Shown here: one piece after another, positions 15,923-24,872 of the stretch
Layout of the letters: each line of letters opens with the position of its first letter
Position numbering within the stretch: position 1 is the first letter of the stretch
Source of the DNA: Leptospiraceae bacterium
GTDB lineage: Bacteria > Spirochaetota > Leptospiria > Leptospirales > Leptospiraceae
Assembly (NCBI GenBank): GCA_947458405.1
Contig: CANGZW010000031.1
Location: 1-34,235, forward strand
Length of the DNA stretch: 34,235 nucleotides
Reading direction: 5' to 3'
Notes under the pieces: generated by a model
Databases searched by the model: none
Seen by the model: only the letters and a program-made list of their open reading frames with translations
What the model was told of the DNA's origin: nothing
Made by a program: the position numbers and the translations under genes

Positions 15923-17920
15923 ATGGGAAACAAAACTACTGAAATTTCAGAACTTTTTGAAAGTCTCGTAGACTTAGATGGAAGAGATTTCGAATTAAGA
16001 AAAGAGCAGATTAAGATGTCTATTGATGTCCAGAAATCGCTCCAAAATTCCGAAATTTCTTTGATTGAAGCAGGTACGGGTGTTGGCAAGAGTTTAGCAT
16101 ACCTCATACCCTCTATACTTTATTCTCTCGAAACAGGTAAAAAGATCGTTATCTCAACAGAAACAATTGCATTACAAAATCAATTGATTCAAAAAGACAT
16201 CCCCATTGCCAAAAAAATACTAAACAAAGATATTAAGGCTGAAATTGCCTTAGGATCTTCCAATTATCTTTGCAAACGTAAAATGGATCATACTATCGCA
16301 AGTGGTAATTTTGGATACGAAATGACCCCACATCTCAATGATTTTTATGCATGGGAAAAAAATACTTCCACAGGTATAAAATCGGAGTACAGAGGCTTTA
16401 CAACTCCTGAATTTTGGTCAAAAGTCACCAGGGATAGTGAAAATTGTCTCTCTCGAAAATGTCCTAATTTTAATATTTCTTATTATTTTTTAGAAAAAGA
16501 AAAATGGAAAAATGCTAATATTTTAATAGTAAATCATTATTTACTAGCAAGTCATATAGCAGGTGATTTAAAAATTTTACCTGAATTCCAAAATCTAATC
16601 ATTGATGAAGCTCATAACTTTCCTGATATTTTAGGGAAATCTTTTCGTATTTCAATTCTTTATAATGATATTTTGAATTTAATTCAATTTATTTCGGGTA
16701 GGGATAAAAAAAACACCGGACTCTTAGGAAAGATTGATGATTCTTTAAAAAATAAAAAACTTATCAATAGACTAAATGAAGGAGAGGAAATCCTAAAGTA
16801 TTTTTATGGAAAACTTTTTGAAGAATTTCCTGTACTTTTTCAAGCACAAAGAGTTACAAAAAAAATCAACCCCGACAATTGTATTTTAGAAAATTATTTA
16901 TTTGAAATTTCCACCTTCTTAAAATCAATTCAAGACAAGTTTAATCCTGAAACAGAAAATATCTTAGAAAAAGAAATCATAATGGAATTAGATTTTTCAT
17001 TATCTAAATCTAAAATGTATGCTGAATCTTTAAAGATGATAAGAACATTAGAAAAAAGTAATATTGTAATATGGTTGGATCCAGCAGAAGAAAATGCAAA
17101 AGAAAAATTTTATGGAATTAACGCACAACCTATGGAGTCTGGAGACTTAATTACTGAAAAATTGTATCCAAATATGGATAGCATTATCTTTACTTCTGCC
17201 ACTCTTTCTAATGGAAAAAACAAATTCACATTCTTTAAGTCTCAAATTGGAGAACCTTCTACAAAAGAAAAGAGTTATCCCTCTCCCTTTCCCTACTCTA
17301 AAAATGCCCTCCTTTATTTACCTAAAAATATTAGGGATCCCGTTTCACAGCCAGAAGAATTCCAAGAAGATATCATCAAATTATTGCCTTTTCTTTTAAA
17401 TCTATCCAATGGGAATGCATTTGTACTTTTTACATCGAATAAGATGATGAGAGAGGTTTATAATGCTGTAAAAGATACCATTAATTTTTCAATTTACTCG
17501 CAACATGAACTTGGGGCAGAAAGAGCAAAACAAGATTATTTAGACAATGATAATAGTATTTTATTTGGAGTTTCAACTTTTTGGCAGGGAATTGACATAA
17601 AAGGGGATAAATTACGATCAGTTATCATAACTAAATTACCCTTCCAGGCTCCAGGGGAACCTGTCCTAGAAGCTAAAATTGAATCATTTAAAGATAAAAA
17701 CTCCAATCCATTTACGGAAATTCAACTACCCCATGCAATACTTACATTAAAACAAGGTTTTGGAAGATTGATCCGCTCAAAAACCGATAAAGGATTTGTG
17801 GCAATTCTCGATCCTAGAGTACAAACAAAAAAATACGGTGAAGATTTGATTAATAACCTTCCACCGGCAAAAATAGTAAAATCATTTAAAGCTCTCAAAG
17901 AGTCGTATAGCAAACTTTGA
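15923..17920 (+). CDS. DinG/XPD-family ATP-dependent DNA helicase
   Basis: A 665-residue superfamily 2 5'-3' helicase. Walker A is EAGTGVGKS (49-57), the Walker B/DEAH box is IIDEAH (226-231). Motifs V and VI appear as LFGVSTFWQGIDIKG and LKQGFGRLIRSKTD. The Fe-S insert between motifs I and II shows Cys117, Cys175 and Cys180 (NCLSRKCP), but where family members usually have a fourth Cys (C-P-x-x-x-x-C-F/Y) this one has Ser186. It may have lost or altered the cluster. It is similar to DinG/YoaA. The start is an ATG with no obvious ribosome-binding site. Confidence 0.9.
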   Translation: MGNKTTEISELFESLVDLDGRDFELRKEQIKMSIDVQKSLQNSEISLIEAGTGVGKSLAYLIPSILYSLETGKKIVISTETIALQNQLIQKDIPIAKKILNKDIKAEIALGSSNYLCKRKMDHTIASGNFGYEMTPHLNDFYAWEKNTSTGIKSEYRGFTTPEFWSKVTRDSENCLSRKCPNFNISYYFLEKEKWKNANILIVNHYLLASHIAGDLKILPEFQNLIIDEAHNFPDILGKSFRISILYNDILNLIQFISGRDKKNTGLLGKIDDSLKNKKLINRLNEGEEILKYFYGKLFEEFPVLFQAQRVTKKINPDNCILENYLFEISTFLKSIQDKFNPETENILEKEIIMELDFSLSKSKMYAESLKMIRTLEKSNIVIWLDPAEENAKEKFYGINAQPMESGDLITEKLYPNMDSIIFTSATLSNGKNKFTFFKSQIGEPSTKEKSYPSPFPYSKNALLYLPKNIRDPVSQPEEFQEDIIKLLPFLLNLSNGNAFVLFTSNKMMREVYNAVKDTINFSIYSQHELGAERAKQDYLDNDNSILFGVSTFWQGIDIKGDKLRSVIITKLPFQAPGEPVLEAKIESFKDKNSNPFTEIQLPHAILTLKQGFGRLIRSKTDKGFVAILDPRVQTKKYGEDLINNLPPAKIVKSFKALKESYSKL

Positions 17921-17978
17921 TCAAGAATCACATAGAAAAAAGAATCGACTTTAAAGAATAGATTTTGAAAATTGAAAT

Positions 17979-19916
17979 ATGAAAGAAGCAAAAAGTGATA
18001 GACAAGTAGTTGATACCAGAACATCGGTTGAAGCTCTTTCAGAGACATTTAAAGCATCCAAATTAACAATTCGAATCAAGCTAATGGTGATTATTTCCTC
18101 CATCATCTTTCTTTCCCTATCAGCAATTATTTACTTAGCTACCTTCTTTTTCAAAAAAGATTCTGAAAATAGGATTAGGGAAAATGACTTACAAATAACC
18201 AATATTATTTCATTAAAGCTAAAGAGCGAATTTTTTTCATTAGCAAGTAATATGACACTCCTTGGGTTAAATCTTTCTGATAAATCTGATTGTGATGATC
18301 CAGAGCTTAGAAGTTTGTTTTTTAACAATGCAAAAGATGTACTATTTGTTGGGATTTATTTGGCAAAAGATGAATTTAACAATCCCAAATTTAGTTGCTT
18401 AAATCCCAATTTTTTAAATAAAGATTTTTCAACCCCCGAAAGTTATGAAACTATTATAAACTTCAATAAAGCCTATTTTAAAAAATCTATGCAGGGCTCT
18501 ACTCTCCTAAAAAACTTCAGTCCTCAAATAAAAGATGCTGTACTAGCCTATAGTTTTCCCTTCCAGAATAAAGGGGGTGACAAATCAATTATTGTATCTT
18601 TCCTTAAAGTATCAAATATTAAAGAAACTTTCAGCTCTAGTGGAGCTAGTACTACATTTTTAGTTGATGATGAAGGCGGTGTACTGATTCATCCTGATAA
18701 GAAAAAAATGATTGAGGGAGTAAATTTCTCCAACCTCGTAATTGTGAAATCCATGCTTACAAGTAAGTTAGACAATAGCCAACAGGGGTACTACGAAGAA
18801 GGTGTGGGTGACTCTATTGGGACTTATAATAAATTAGGTTTTACAGGTGGGGGAATTATCTCCACAATTCCTGAGTCAAAAGCCTTTGAAGAAGTTTACA
18901 ACCTTCAGAGAAGAAATATTTATCTCATGATTGCAGTATTAAATTTAACAATTATAATTGTATTTATATATTCTAAAACACTCACAGACCCTATTTTAAA
19001 ACTAGTTTTTGCCTCTGGAAAAATTGGAGAGGGTGATTACAGTGTTCGAATTGATCCCAAGTCAGGAGATGAGATTGGATTATTGACAAACTCATTCAAT
19101 CATATGAGTTTAGGCTTGGAAGAAAGAGAAAAATTAAAAGTATCTTTTGGTAAATTCGTAAACAAAGAATTAGCAGAAATGGCTATGAAGGGTGAAATTA
19201 AGCTCGGAGGAGAAAGAAAGTACTGTGCAATCTTTTTCTCGGATATCCGTAGTTTTACTTCCATTTCCGAAAAACTTGAACCGGAAGAAGTTGTGGAATT
19301 TCTAAACCAATACATGACCGAGATGGTAAATTGTGTTAATAAAACAGGTGGAATCGTAGATAAGTTCATCGGTGATGCTATTATGGCAACATGGGGTGCC
19401 TTAAACCCCCTTCCCAACGAAACAGAAGCAGCCGTTACAGCATCCTTAATGATGAGAACTGCCTTGCAGGAATTCAATGTAGGAAGGGGTGGTGATAAAA
19501 AGCCAATTATTAAAATTGGATGCGGGATAAACTCAGGATATGTAATTTCCGGTCAAATTGGATCGAATGAGAGACTAGAATACACTGTCATTGGGGATTC
19601 TGTAAACCTAGCGTCCCGTATTGAGTCTTTAAATAAACCATTCGGTTGCGATATTCTAATCTCACAAGATTCTTATGAACAAGTAAAAGATATTTTTAAA
19701 GTAGAAAAAATGCCGAGTATTAAAGTGAAAGGAAAAGAAGACCCTCAAACTATATACAGTGTTTTAGGAAGACTCGATGATCCAGATTGTCCTCCGGATA
19801 TGAGAACTTTAAGAAAAATACTCCATATAGATTTTGATGAGGAATCACTTCATCCTAAGAAAAAGAAAGATTCAGAAGATGGGGAAGACAAAGAAGTAAA
19901 ATATGAAATTCTTTAA
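17979..19916 (+). CDS. Membrane Cache-HAMP adenylyl cyclase (class III)
   Basis: A 645-residue sensor enzyme that makes cAMP. Membrane segment 1 lies at about 35-57, an extracytoplasmic sensor of about 250 residues follows (Cache-like, with FLVDDEGGVLIHPDKKK at 227-243), then segment 2 at about 314-331, a HAMP domain (333-390, ending GDEIGLLTNSFNHM) and the cyclase domain (410-600). Metal-binding Asp422 (FFSDIRSFT) and Asp466 (VDKFIGDAI), the purine-specifying pair Lys462 and Thr536, and the transition-state residues Asn543 and Arg547 (VNLASR) are all present. A Lys/Thr pair points to ATP as substrate. An acidic Lys/Glu tail follows. It overlaps the FecR gene by 14 bp. Confidence 0.93.
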   Translation: MKEAKSDRQVVDTRTSVEALSETFKASKLTIRIKLMVIISSIIFLSLSAIIYLATFFFKKDSENRIRENDLQITNIISLKLKSEFFSLASNMTLLGLNLSDKSDCDDPELRSLFFNNAKDVLFVGIYLAKDEFNNPKFSCLNPNFLNKDFSTPESYETIINFNKAYFKKSMQGSTLLKNFSPQIKDAVLAYSFPFQNKGGDKSIIVSFLKVSNIKETFSSSGASTTFLVDDEGGVLIHPDKKKMIEGVNFSNLVIVKSMLTSKLDNSQQGYYEEGVGDSIGTYNKLGFTGGGIISTIPESKAFEEVYNLQRRNIYLMIAVLNLTIIIVFIYSKTLTDPILKLVFASGKIGEGDYSVRIDPKSGDEIGLLTNSFNHMSLGLEEREKLKVSFGKFVNKELAEMAMKGEIKLGGERKYCAIFFSDIRSFTSISEKLEPEEVVEFLNQYMTEMVNCVNKTGGIVDKFIGDAIMATWGALNPLPNETEAAVTASLMMRTALQEFNVGRGGDKKPIIKIGCGINSGYVISGQIGSNERLEYTVIGDSVNLASRIESLNKPFGCDILISQDSYEQVKDIFKVEKMPSIKVKGKEDPQTIYSVLGRLDDPDCPPDMRTLRKILHIDFDEESLHPKKKKDSEDGEDKEVKYEIL

Positions 19917-21465
19917 AAAAAAAGATTTCTTAGTCGTACTAATTTTAGTAATCAACGCCGCTATTTTTTCGGGCTTATTTTATTACGATTTAAATAAGGA
20001 TTTATATACTAGAGACGAAGGCGATGAGATAGGTATTGTTACCTTTAAAATGAACTCAATCCAAAGAAAACCCGGCCAAAAAGTAGTTTGGAAGGACGTA
20101 TATGAAAGTTTTCCTCTAAACAATAAAGACATGATTCGAACGTATGAAGATTCGGATGCCGTCATCAAATTCAATGATGGTACCGAAGTTAAACTCGATG
20201 AAAATAGCTTAATTTACTTTGATTTTACAGACAAAAAACCTTCCATTAAGTTTGATAGCGGTAAGATCCAAGTTAATTCTACCAATGAAAATGTTTCTAT
20301 TACATCCGATGACAAAAAAATCGATATGGGTAAAGGGGATTTTAAACTCGGAAAAGAAAATGATAATGATTTGAATTTTGTTGTCAATTCCGGAAATGCA
20401 ACTATAGAATCTGGTGGAAAAAAAGCTACTATCAAAGAATCCCAACAAGCCAAAATTGGGAGTAAGGGTATGTCAGTTGAAGACTTACCCTTTGCCCTTA
20501 TTTCACCCGAAGACCAGTACAAATCTTTGACATTTAAAACTTCTACAATCAATTTTAAGTGGAAATCTAAAACAAATCTCCCCAATTCTTTCTTAGAAGT
20601 AAGCCGAAACAAGGATTTCTCCGATCTTGCATACCAAACAAAAGCCAATGGCGAAACTGCAACAGCCACACTTCCTCCTGCTACTTATTTTTGGAGAATG
20701 AAACTACAAAAAGGTGTTGGTGATTATGCATATAGTGATACTAGAAAATTACTAATTATACTAGATAGTGAATTAAAACTATTTAGCCCGGAACCCCTTG
20801 CAATTTTTCCCAAAACTACCAAGACAGTTAATTTTGCTTGGAGTAATTATCCGTTAAGTCAAAATTTTAAAATACAAATTAGTACCACTCCAGATTTTTC
20901 AAATGTGGCAAGGGATATTCCTCTCGGGACTAATACAATTCAAATACAAGATTTACCACCGGATGAATACTATTGGCGTGTTACAGTAACACCCAACTTA
21001 AAAGATGCAGTTCCGGCTGTAAGTACAACAAATAAGTTTACTATTTTACTTACTGATGAAATCCCAGAAGAAGTTCCTGTGTACAATAGAGATACGCTAG
21101 AAAAAAGCATGCTCCCCAATAAAGAAAAAATAACTTTTACAGACAAAACTCCTATTAAATTTCATTGGCAGGAAGTAGAAGGATCCACTGCATATGAGGT
21201 AAAAGTATTCAATGGAAATCATGCAGGGAAAAAAGAAATATTTAATTCCCGAACTAAAAAAAGTGAAGTTGTATTTAGCAAGTATGCTTCTTTAGAAGAA
21301 GGAAAGTTCTATTGGGAAGTGAATGCTATTGATCCATCTGGAAAGAAAAGAGAACCTGCCAGGGGTAGTTTTGAAATTGCAACTGATGATAGTCTAAAAA
21401 AATTAACACCAGATGATATAAAAATAATTTCTTCAGATACAATTTACAGGACAGAAAATGAGTAA
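19903..21465 (+). CDS. Membrane-anchored FecR-domain protein with Fn3-like repeats
   Basis: A 520-residue protein with one N-terminal membrane anchor (about 9-28) and a periplasmic part. Residues about 40-180 form a FecR domain: [46 protein letters not shown], and repeated beta-solenoid strands. Three Fn3-like domains follow at about 200-285, 290-365 and 400-495, each with a sheet ending in YFWRM, YYWRV or FYWEV. No FecI-type sigma factor lies nearby. The start overlaps the cyclase end by 14 bp and its stop overlaps the next gene by 8 bp, so the three are almost surely one operon. Confidence 0.85.
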   Translation: MKFFKKKDFLVVLILVINAAIFSGLFYYDLNKDLYTRDEGDEIGIVTFKMNSIQRKPGQKVVWKDVYESFPLNNKDMIRTYEDSDAVIKFNDGTEVKLDENSLIYFDFTDKKPSIKFDSGKIQVNSTNENVSITSDDKKIDMGKGDFKLGKENDNDLNFVVNSGNATIESGGKKATIKESQQAKIGSKGMSVEDLPFALISPEDQYKSLTFKTSTINFKWKSKTNLPNSFLEVSRNKDFSDLAYQTKANGETATATLPPATYFWRMKLQKGVGDYAYSDTRKLLIILDSELKLFSPEPLAIFPKTTKTVNFAWSNYPLSQNFKIQISTTPDFSNVARDIPLGTNTIQIQDLPPDEYYWRVTVTPNLKDAVPAVSTTNKFTILLTDEIPEEVPVYNRDTLEKSMLPNKEKITFTDKTPIKFHWQEVEGSTAYEVKVFNGNHAGKKEIFNSRTKKSEVVFSKYASLEEGKFYWEVNAIDPSGKKREPARGSFEIATDDSLKKLTPDDIKIISSDTIYRTENE

Positions 21466-22924
21466 ATTTTTATTTACTATTTCTTTTCTCTTGTTATGTA
21501 CTAATATCCAATTATTCGGTACCGAGCAGGGTTATATTGAATGGAAACCAATTAAAGGTGCATTTGGTTATAAACTTGAAATTAGAGATGAAAATAAAAA
21601 ATTAATTATTGAGGAAGTAGTCAATAATACAAGATATTTAATTAGAACTCCCACAGGAAAATATGATTTTAGAATTTCCCCCATGAATGTCTTCGAAAAA
21701 ACAACTGTTTGGTCCTATTGGAATCCATTAAATGTGGTTATTTCTAAAAGACCTTCCATTCTCTTGGCAGAGCTTTCTTTAGATATTTCTGAACTCAACA
21801 AACCAATCATTTTCAAAGGCAAAAACTTCTTAACAGATACTAAATTGAAATTTACATGGGGTAGTCGTACACTTAACGCTAAGTCTATAACTTTATCAGA
21901 CCCAGGAACACTCTCGGTGCTCTTAAGCCCTGAAAATGCAGTACAGGGAAAGTATGAACTGCTAATGGAAAATCCTGGAAACCGAATTCTATCCATTAAA
22001 AACTTTTTAAATTTAACTGATAATAATGAAGCTGATAGACTTGCCCGAGAAAAAGCAGAAAGAGAAAGACTAGAAGCTGAAAGGCTTGCCCGAGAAAAGG
22101 CAGAAAGGGATAGACTCGAAGCAGAACGATTAGCACGTGAAAAAGCTGAAAGAGACAGACTTGAAGCAGAAAGATTATCTAAAATGTCAGAGAAAGAGAG
22201 ACTCGAAGCAGAAAGATTGGCTAGAGAAAAAGCCGAGAGGGAAAGGCTCGAAGCTGAACGATTAGCACGAGAGAAAGCGGAGAGAGATAGGCTTGAGGCA
22301 GAACGATTAGCAAGAGAAAAAGCGGAGAGAGATAGACTTGAAGCTGAAAGATTAGCAAGAAGCAAATCTGATAGAGAAAGATTAGAAGCAGAAAGGCTAG
22401 AAGCGGAAAGATTGGCTCGAGAAAAAGCGGAACGGGATAGACTGGAAGCGGAAAGATTGGCCCGAGAAAAAGCAGAGCGGGATAGACTTGAAAGAGAAAG
22501 ACTCGCCCGGGAAAGAATGAAGGATAAAAAACAAGTAATCATTGATGGAATAGAAGACTCAAGTAACCGAGAATATCTGAATGTGGGCTCCTATGACCTA
22601 GATATGATTTTGAATGATTTTAAGAAGAGTTGTAGTCCCTCTAATCTATTGGAAACTCTTGTAGAAAAATGTTTCTCCAATCATTCTGTTTTAAAGATGG
22701 GGACAGTTCAAAAAGCTGACATCTTAAATTATTTATTATTGAATAGTGATAATTATAGGACTAGAATTAAATCCTATACTTATTTTATGAAAGAAGGATC
22801 CCCTCAAATGAAAGCAGCACTAGAAAAGATGATTAGCAAGGTAGATAAAACATCTTCAATAGATTTAGAAGAAAAAGAATTTATTGAAAAAGCTATTGAT
22901 TTTCAAAAAAAGAATTCTAAATAA
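21458..22924 (+). CDS. Exported protein with Fn3/IPT-like head and long ER/K repeat
   Basis: A 488-residue protein. A signal peptide ends near residue 21 (LFG-TEQ). An Fn3-like region (about 25-95, [17 protein letters not shown]) and a second beta domain resembling IPT/TIG (about 115-188) follow. Residues 193 to about 354 are some ten near-perfect copies of the 15-residue unit [15 protein letters not shown]. One copy is degenerate ([13 protein letters not shown]) and one five-residue partial copy is present. The C-terminal domain (about 360-488) is mostly helical and unrecognised. The repeat will be an alpha-helical rod, either a coiled coil or a single charged helix. The start overlaps the FecR gene by 8 bp. 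Confidence 0.82.
   Translation: MSKFLFTISFLLLCTNIQLFGTEQGYIEWKPIKGAFGYKLEIRDENKKLIIEEVVNNTRYLIRTPTGKYDFRISPMNVFEKTTVWSYWNPLNVVISKRPSILLAELSLDISELNKPIIFKGKNFLTDTKLKFTWGSRTLNAKSITLSDPGTLSVLLSPENAVQGKYELLMENPGNRILSIKNFLNLTDNNEADRLAREKAERERLEAERLAREKAERDRLEAERLAREKAERDRLEAERLSKMSEKERLEAERLAREKAERERLEAERLAREKAERDRLEAERLAREKAERDRLEAERLARSKSDRERLEAERLEAERLAREKAERDRLEAERLAREKAERDRLERERLARERMKDKKQVIIDGIEDSSNREYLNVGSYDLDMILNDFKKSCSPSNLLETLVEKCFSNHSVLKMGTVQKADILNYLLLNSDNYRTRIKSYTYFMKEGSPQMKAALEKMISKVDKTSSIDLEEKEFIEKAIDFQKKNSK
22034..22519 (+). repeat. 45-bp tandem repeat encoding the ER/K rod
   Basis: About ten 45-bp units run in frame, each giving [15 protein letters not shown] or a close variant. Synonymous positions differ between copies (for example GCCCGAGAA, GCACGTGAA, GCTAGAGAA), so the array is old or under selection on protein sequence rather than freshly expanded. 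The antisense strand gives a spurious Ser-rich frame. Confidence 0.93.
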
Positions 22925-22925
22925 G

Positions 22926-23471
22926 CTATTCAAGTGTAGACTTTAATCTCAAATTTACTACATTGGAATGGTGTAGATTGTGTTTTAAAACAAACAAACA
23001 AAACATTTTTAAATTAATATTTAAAAAAAAACCTCTAAATTCATTTAACTCATTTTCAGTTCTTTTATCAATTTTGCGACAGATATGATCACAGGAATCA
23101 TTTAATTGTTTGAGCAATTTGTCTTTTTCCTCTTGGCTATTATTTTCAGATTTTAGATATCTACCATAATCTGTAATACCATTTCTGTTGGTTGGATTGA
23201 TTTTTTCAACTGAATGATGAGATTTTTTAATTTTACCAAATAAATTTAAAAAGAAGGATGGTGCTCCAATCCATAATCCAAACGAGTAATTTGAGCTGAT
23301 GACATGCTTTAAGTTTCTTTTTATACTCCAACCTTCAGGAAAACCTTTTGAATTAAAATATTCAAGAGGAGTTTCTTTATAAAATTTATATAAGAAATCA
23401 TTTACAGAAATATATTGTTTTATTAAATCTTCTTTGGATTCTGAGTATACAACAGTTGGAAATTGAGTCAT
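22926..23471 (-). CDS. DinB-like (four-helix, putative metal-binding) protein
   Basis: A 181-residue protein with no signal peptide. The segment GWSIKRNLKHVISSNYSFG with His56 and the late FCLFVLKHNLHHSNVV with paired His suit the three-His metal site of the DinB/YfiT superfamily; 'GWSxxxxLxHv' and 'HxxxH' are its usual patterns. Members act as thiol-dependent transferases or remain unknown. The gene ends 1 base after the ER/K-repeat gene on the other strand, and is divergent from the second cyclase. No ribosome-binding site is evident. Confidence 0.68.
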   Translation of the reverse strand: MTQFPTVVYSESKEDLIKQYISVNDFLYKFYKETPLEYFNSKGFPEGWSIKRNLKHVISSNYSFGLWIGAPSFFLNLFGKIKKSHHSVEKINPTNRNGITDYGRYLKSENNSQEEKDKLLKQLNDSCDHICRKIDKRTENELNEFRGFFLNINLKMFCLFVLKHNLHHSNVVNLRLKSTLE

Positions 23472-23526
23472 ATTTATTACTGTAAAATGAAGGCTATTTT
23501 GAGTAAATATTTTTATAATGAATTTT

Positions 23527-23554
23527 TTGGAATTGTATGTTTTTAGAGTATAGA
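23527..23554 (+). promoter_or_regulatory. Candidate promoter of the second cyclase
   Basis: TTGGAA (23527-23532), a 16-base spacer and TATAGA (23549-23554) form a moderate sigma-70-like pair about 48 bases before the ATG. A small inverted repeat, AGTAT-AGAAA-ATACT, overlaps the -10. Weak evidence only. Confidence 0.33.
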
Positions 23555-23601
23555 AAATACTAATGGAAACTATGTTAACTCGGATTTTTTAGAAAAAAAT
23601 T

Positions 23602-24825
23602 ATGATACAAATACTTTGGAATTTTTTTGCATACTTAGGTGTTGGATATGTTAGAGATCCTAATGAACATAAACATATAGTTTTAGTAAACTCGTTATCA
23701 CTCTTTATTAGCTTTTTTACTACACTCATTTCTTTTCAAATGCTCTTCTTACCACTTCCAAAAATTATTTTCTATATTTCTCTTGTATATCCTTTTTTAC
23801 TTTTATACACTCTCCGATTAAATGCAAAAGGATTAATAGATAAAGCAAGATTTTTTCTAGTAGCACTGTCATACATTTATATTACATATGTTGTCTTTCT
23901 TCAAGGAAATCAAGCAAGTGCACATTTGTACTATCTGATTATTACATTAGGAATATTTTTTATATACCCCTACTCTAAAAGAAAAACAGGATATTATTTA
24001 ATTATATTTATTTTTTTAACATTTTGTTTTTTTGAATTATTTAATCACCTTCTCACTCCAATTATTTCTGTAAATGATGAACATTTATTAATCAGGATAA
24101 AATCGAATAATTATTCCTTTGCTATTTTGCTCATGGGTTTTTCTTTTTATATTCATACAATCTTTAAAAAAGCAGAACTTTCTCTACAACTTGAACATGA
24201 AAAATCAAACAAGCTACTTGAAAATATTTTACCCCTCTCAGTTATTCAAAAATTGAGAGACAATCCTGATTCAATTGCAGAAAAATTTGAAGAATGCACA
24301 GTTCTATTCAGCGATATCGTAGGGTTTACAGAAATGTCCCGTAGACTTCCTCCTCAGGATCTAGTTTCCCTTCTCAATGAAATATTTTCCTCCTTCGATG
24401 ATTTAGCTGAGAAGTACAAACTTGAAAAAATAAAAACTATAGGCGATGCTTATATGGTTGTGGGAGGACTCCCCGATAAAGAACCATTCCATGCTGAAAA
24501 AATTGCAGATTTTGCCTTGGATATGATCACTGCCATTCAATTATATAGAGAAAAATCGGGCTACCCCATTCAACTTCGAATTGGAATACATTCCGGTGCC
24601 GCTATTGCTGGTGTTATAGGAAAGAAAAAATTTATATATGATCTTTGGGGAGAAAGTGTAAATACCGCATCTAGAATGGAATCTCATGGAATTCCGGGAC
24701 AGATTCAAGTTTCTGAATCAACTTATGATAGATTAAAAAATAAATTTGTATTTATGGAAAGAGGTATTCTAGAAGTGAAGGGAATTGGAAAAATTAAAAG
24801 TTTTTTTCTAATTCAAAAAATTTAA
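23602..24825 (+). CDS. Polytopic-membrane adenylyl cyclase (class III)
   Basis: A 407-residue protein with about six membrane segments in its first 187 residues (for example 28-50, 54-72, 83-100, 108-124, 131-150 and 171-187), a short helical signalling linker (190-225, LSLQLEHEKSNKLLENILP), then the catalytic domain. Metal-binding Asp238 (VLFSDIVGFTEM) and Asp282 (KIKTIGDAYM), Lys278 and Asp347 (FIYDLWGESVN) for adenine, and Asn354 and Arg358 (VNTASR) are present. The Lys/Asp pair is the textbook ATP signature. The membrane part has no known sensor motif. The N-terminal TM design differs from the HAMP-type cyclase upstream. Confidence 0.93.
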   Translation: MIQILWNFFAYLGVGYVRDPNEHKHIVLVNSLSLFISFFTTLISFQMLFLPLPKIIFYISLVYPFLLLYTLRLNAKGLIDKARFFLVALSYIYITYVVFLQGNQASAHLYYLIITLGIFFIYPYSKRKTGYYLIIFIFLTFCFFELFNHLLTPIISVNDEHLLIRIKSNNYSFAILLMGFSFYIHTIFKKAELSLQLEHEKSNKLLENILPLSVIQKLRDNPDSIAEKFEECTVLFSDIVGFTEMSRRLPPQDLVSLLNEIFSSFDDLAEKYKLEKIKTIGDAYMVVGGLPDKEPFHAEKIADFALDMITAIQLYREKSGYPIQLRIGIHSGAAIAGVIGKKKFIYDLWGESVNTASRMESHGIPGQIQVSESTYDRLKNKFVFMERGILEVKGIGKIKSFFLIQKI

Positions 24826-24861
24826 TATCAGATTTTATAAATTAATTTATAAAATCTGATA
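24826..24861. terminator. Perfect 36-bp palindrome between convergent genes (likely bidirectional terminator)
   Basis: TATCAGATTTTATAAATT (24826-24843) is followed immediately by its exact reverse complement (24844-24861). It starts right after the cyclase stop and ends 11 bases before the trpB2 stop. Read on the minus strand it is followed by TTAAATTTTTTG, which suits termination for trpB2; on the plus strand the trailing sequence is not T-rich. Confidence 0.7.
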
Positions 24862-24872
24862 ACTTTATAAAA

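Noticed and set aside
20209-20669. Minus-strand frames opposite the FecR gene
   Set aside because: They are shadows of the FecR/Fn3 coding frame, which has a signal anchor, domain matches and operon overlaps.
22034-22519. Repeat array as a CRISPR
   Set aside because: Units are contiguous, in frame and code for protein; there are no spacers.
21715-22542. A 275-codon Ser/Leu/Ala-rich minus-strand frame
   Set aside because: It is the antisense shadow of the ER/K repeat array; its repeats come from the sense-strand repeat, and it has no ribosome-binding site.
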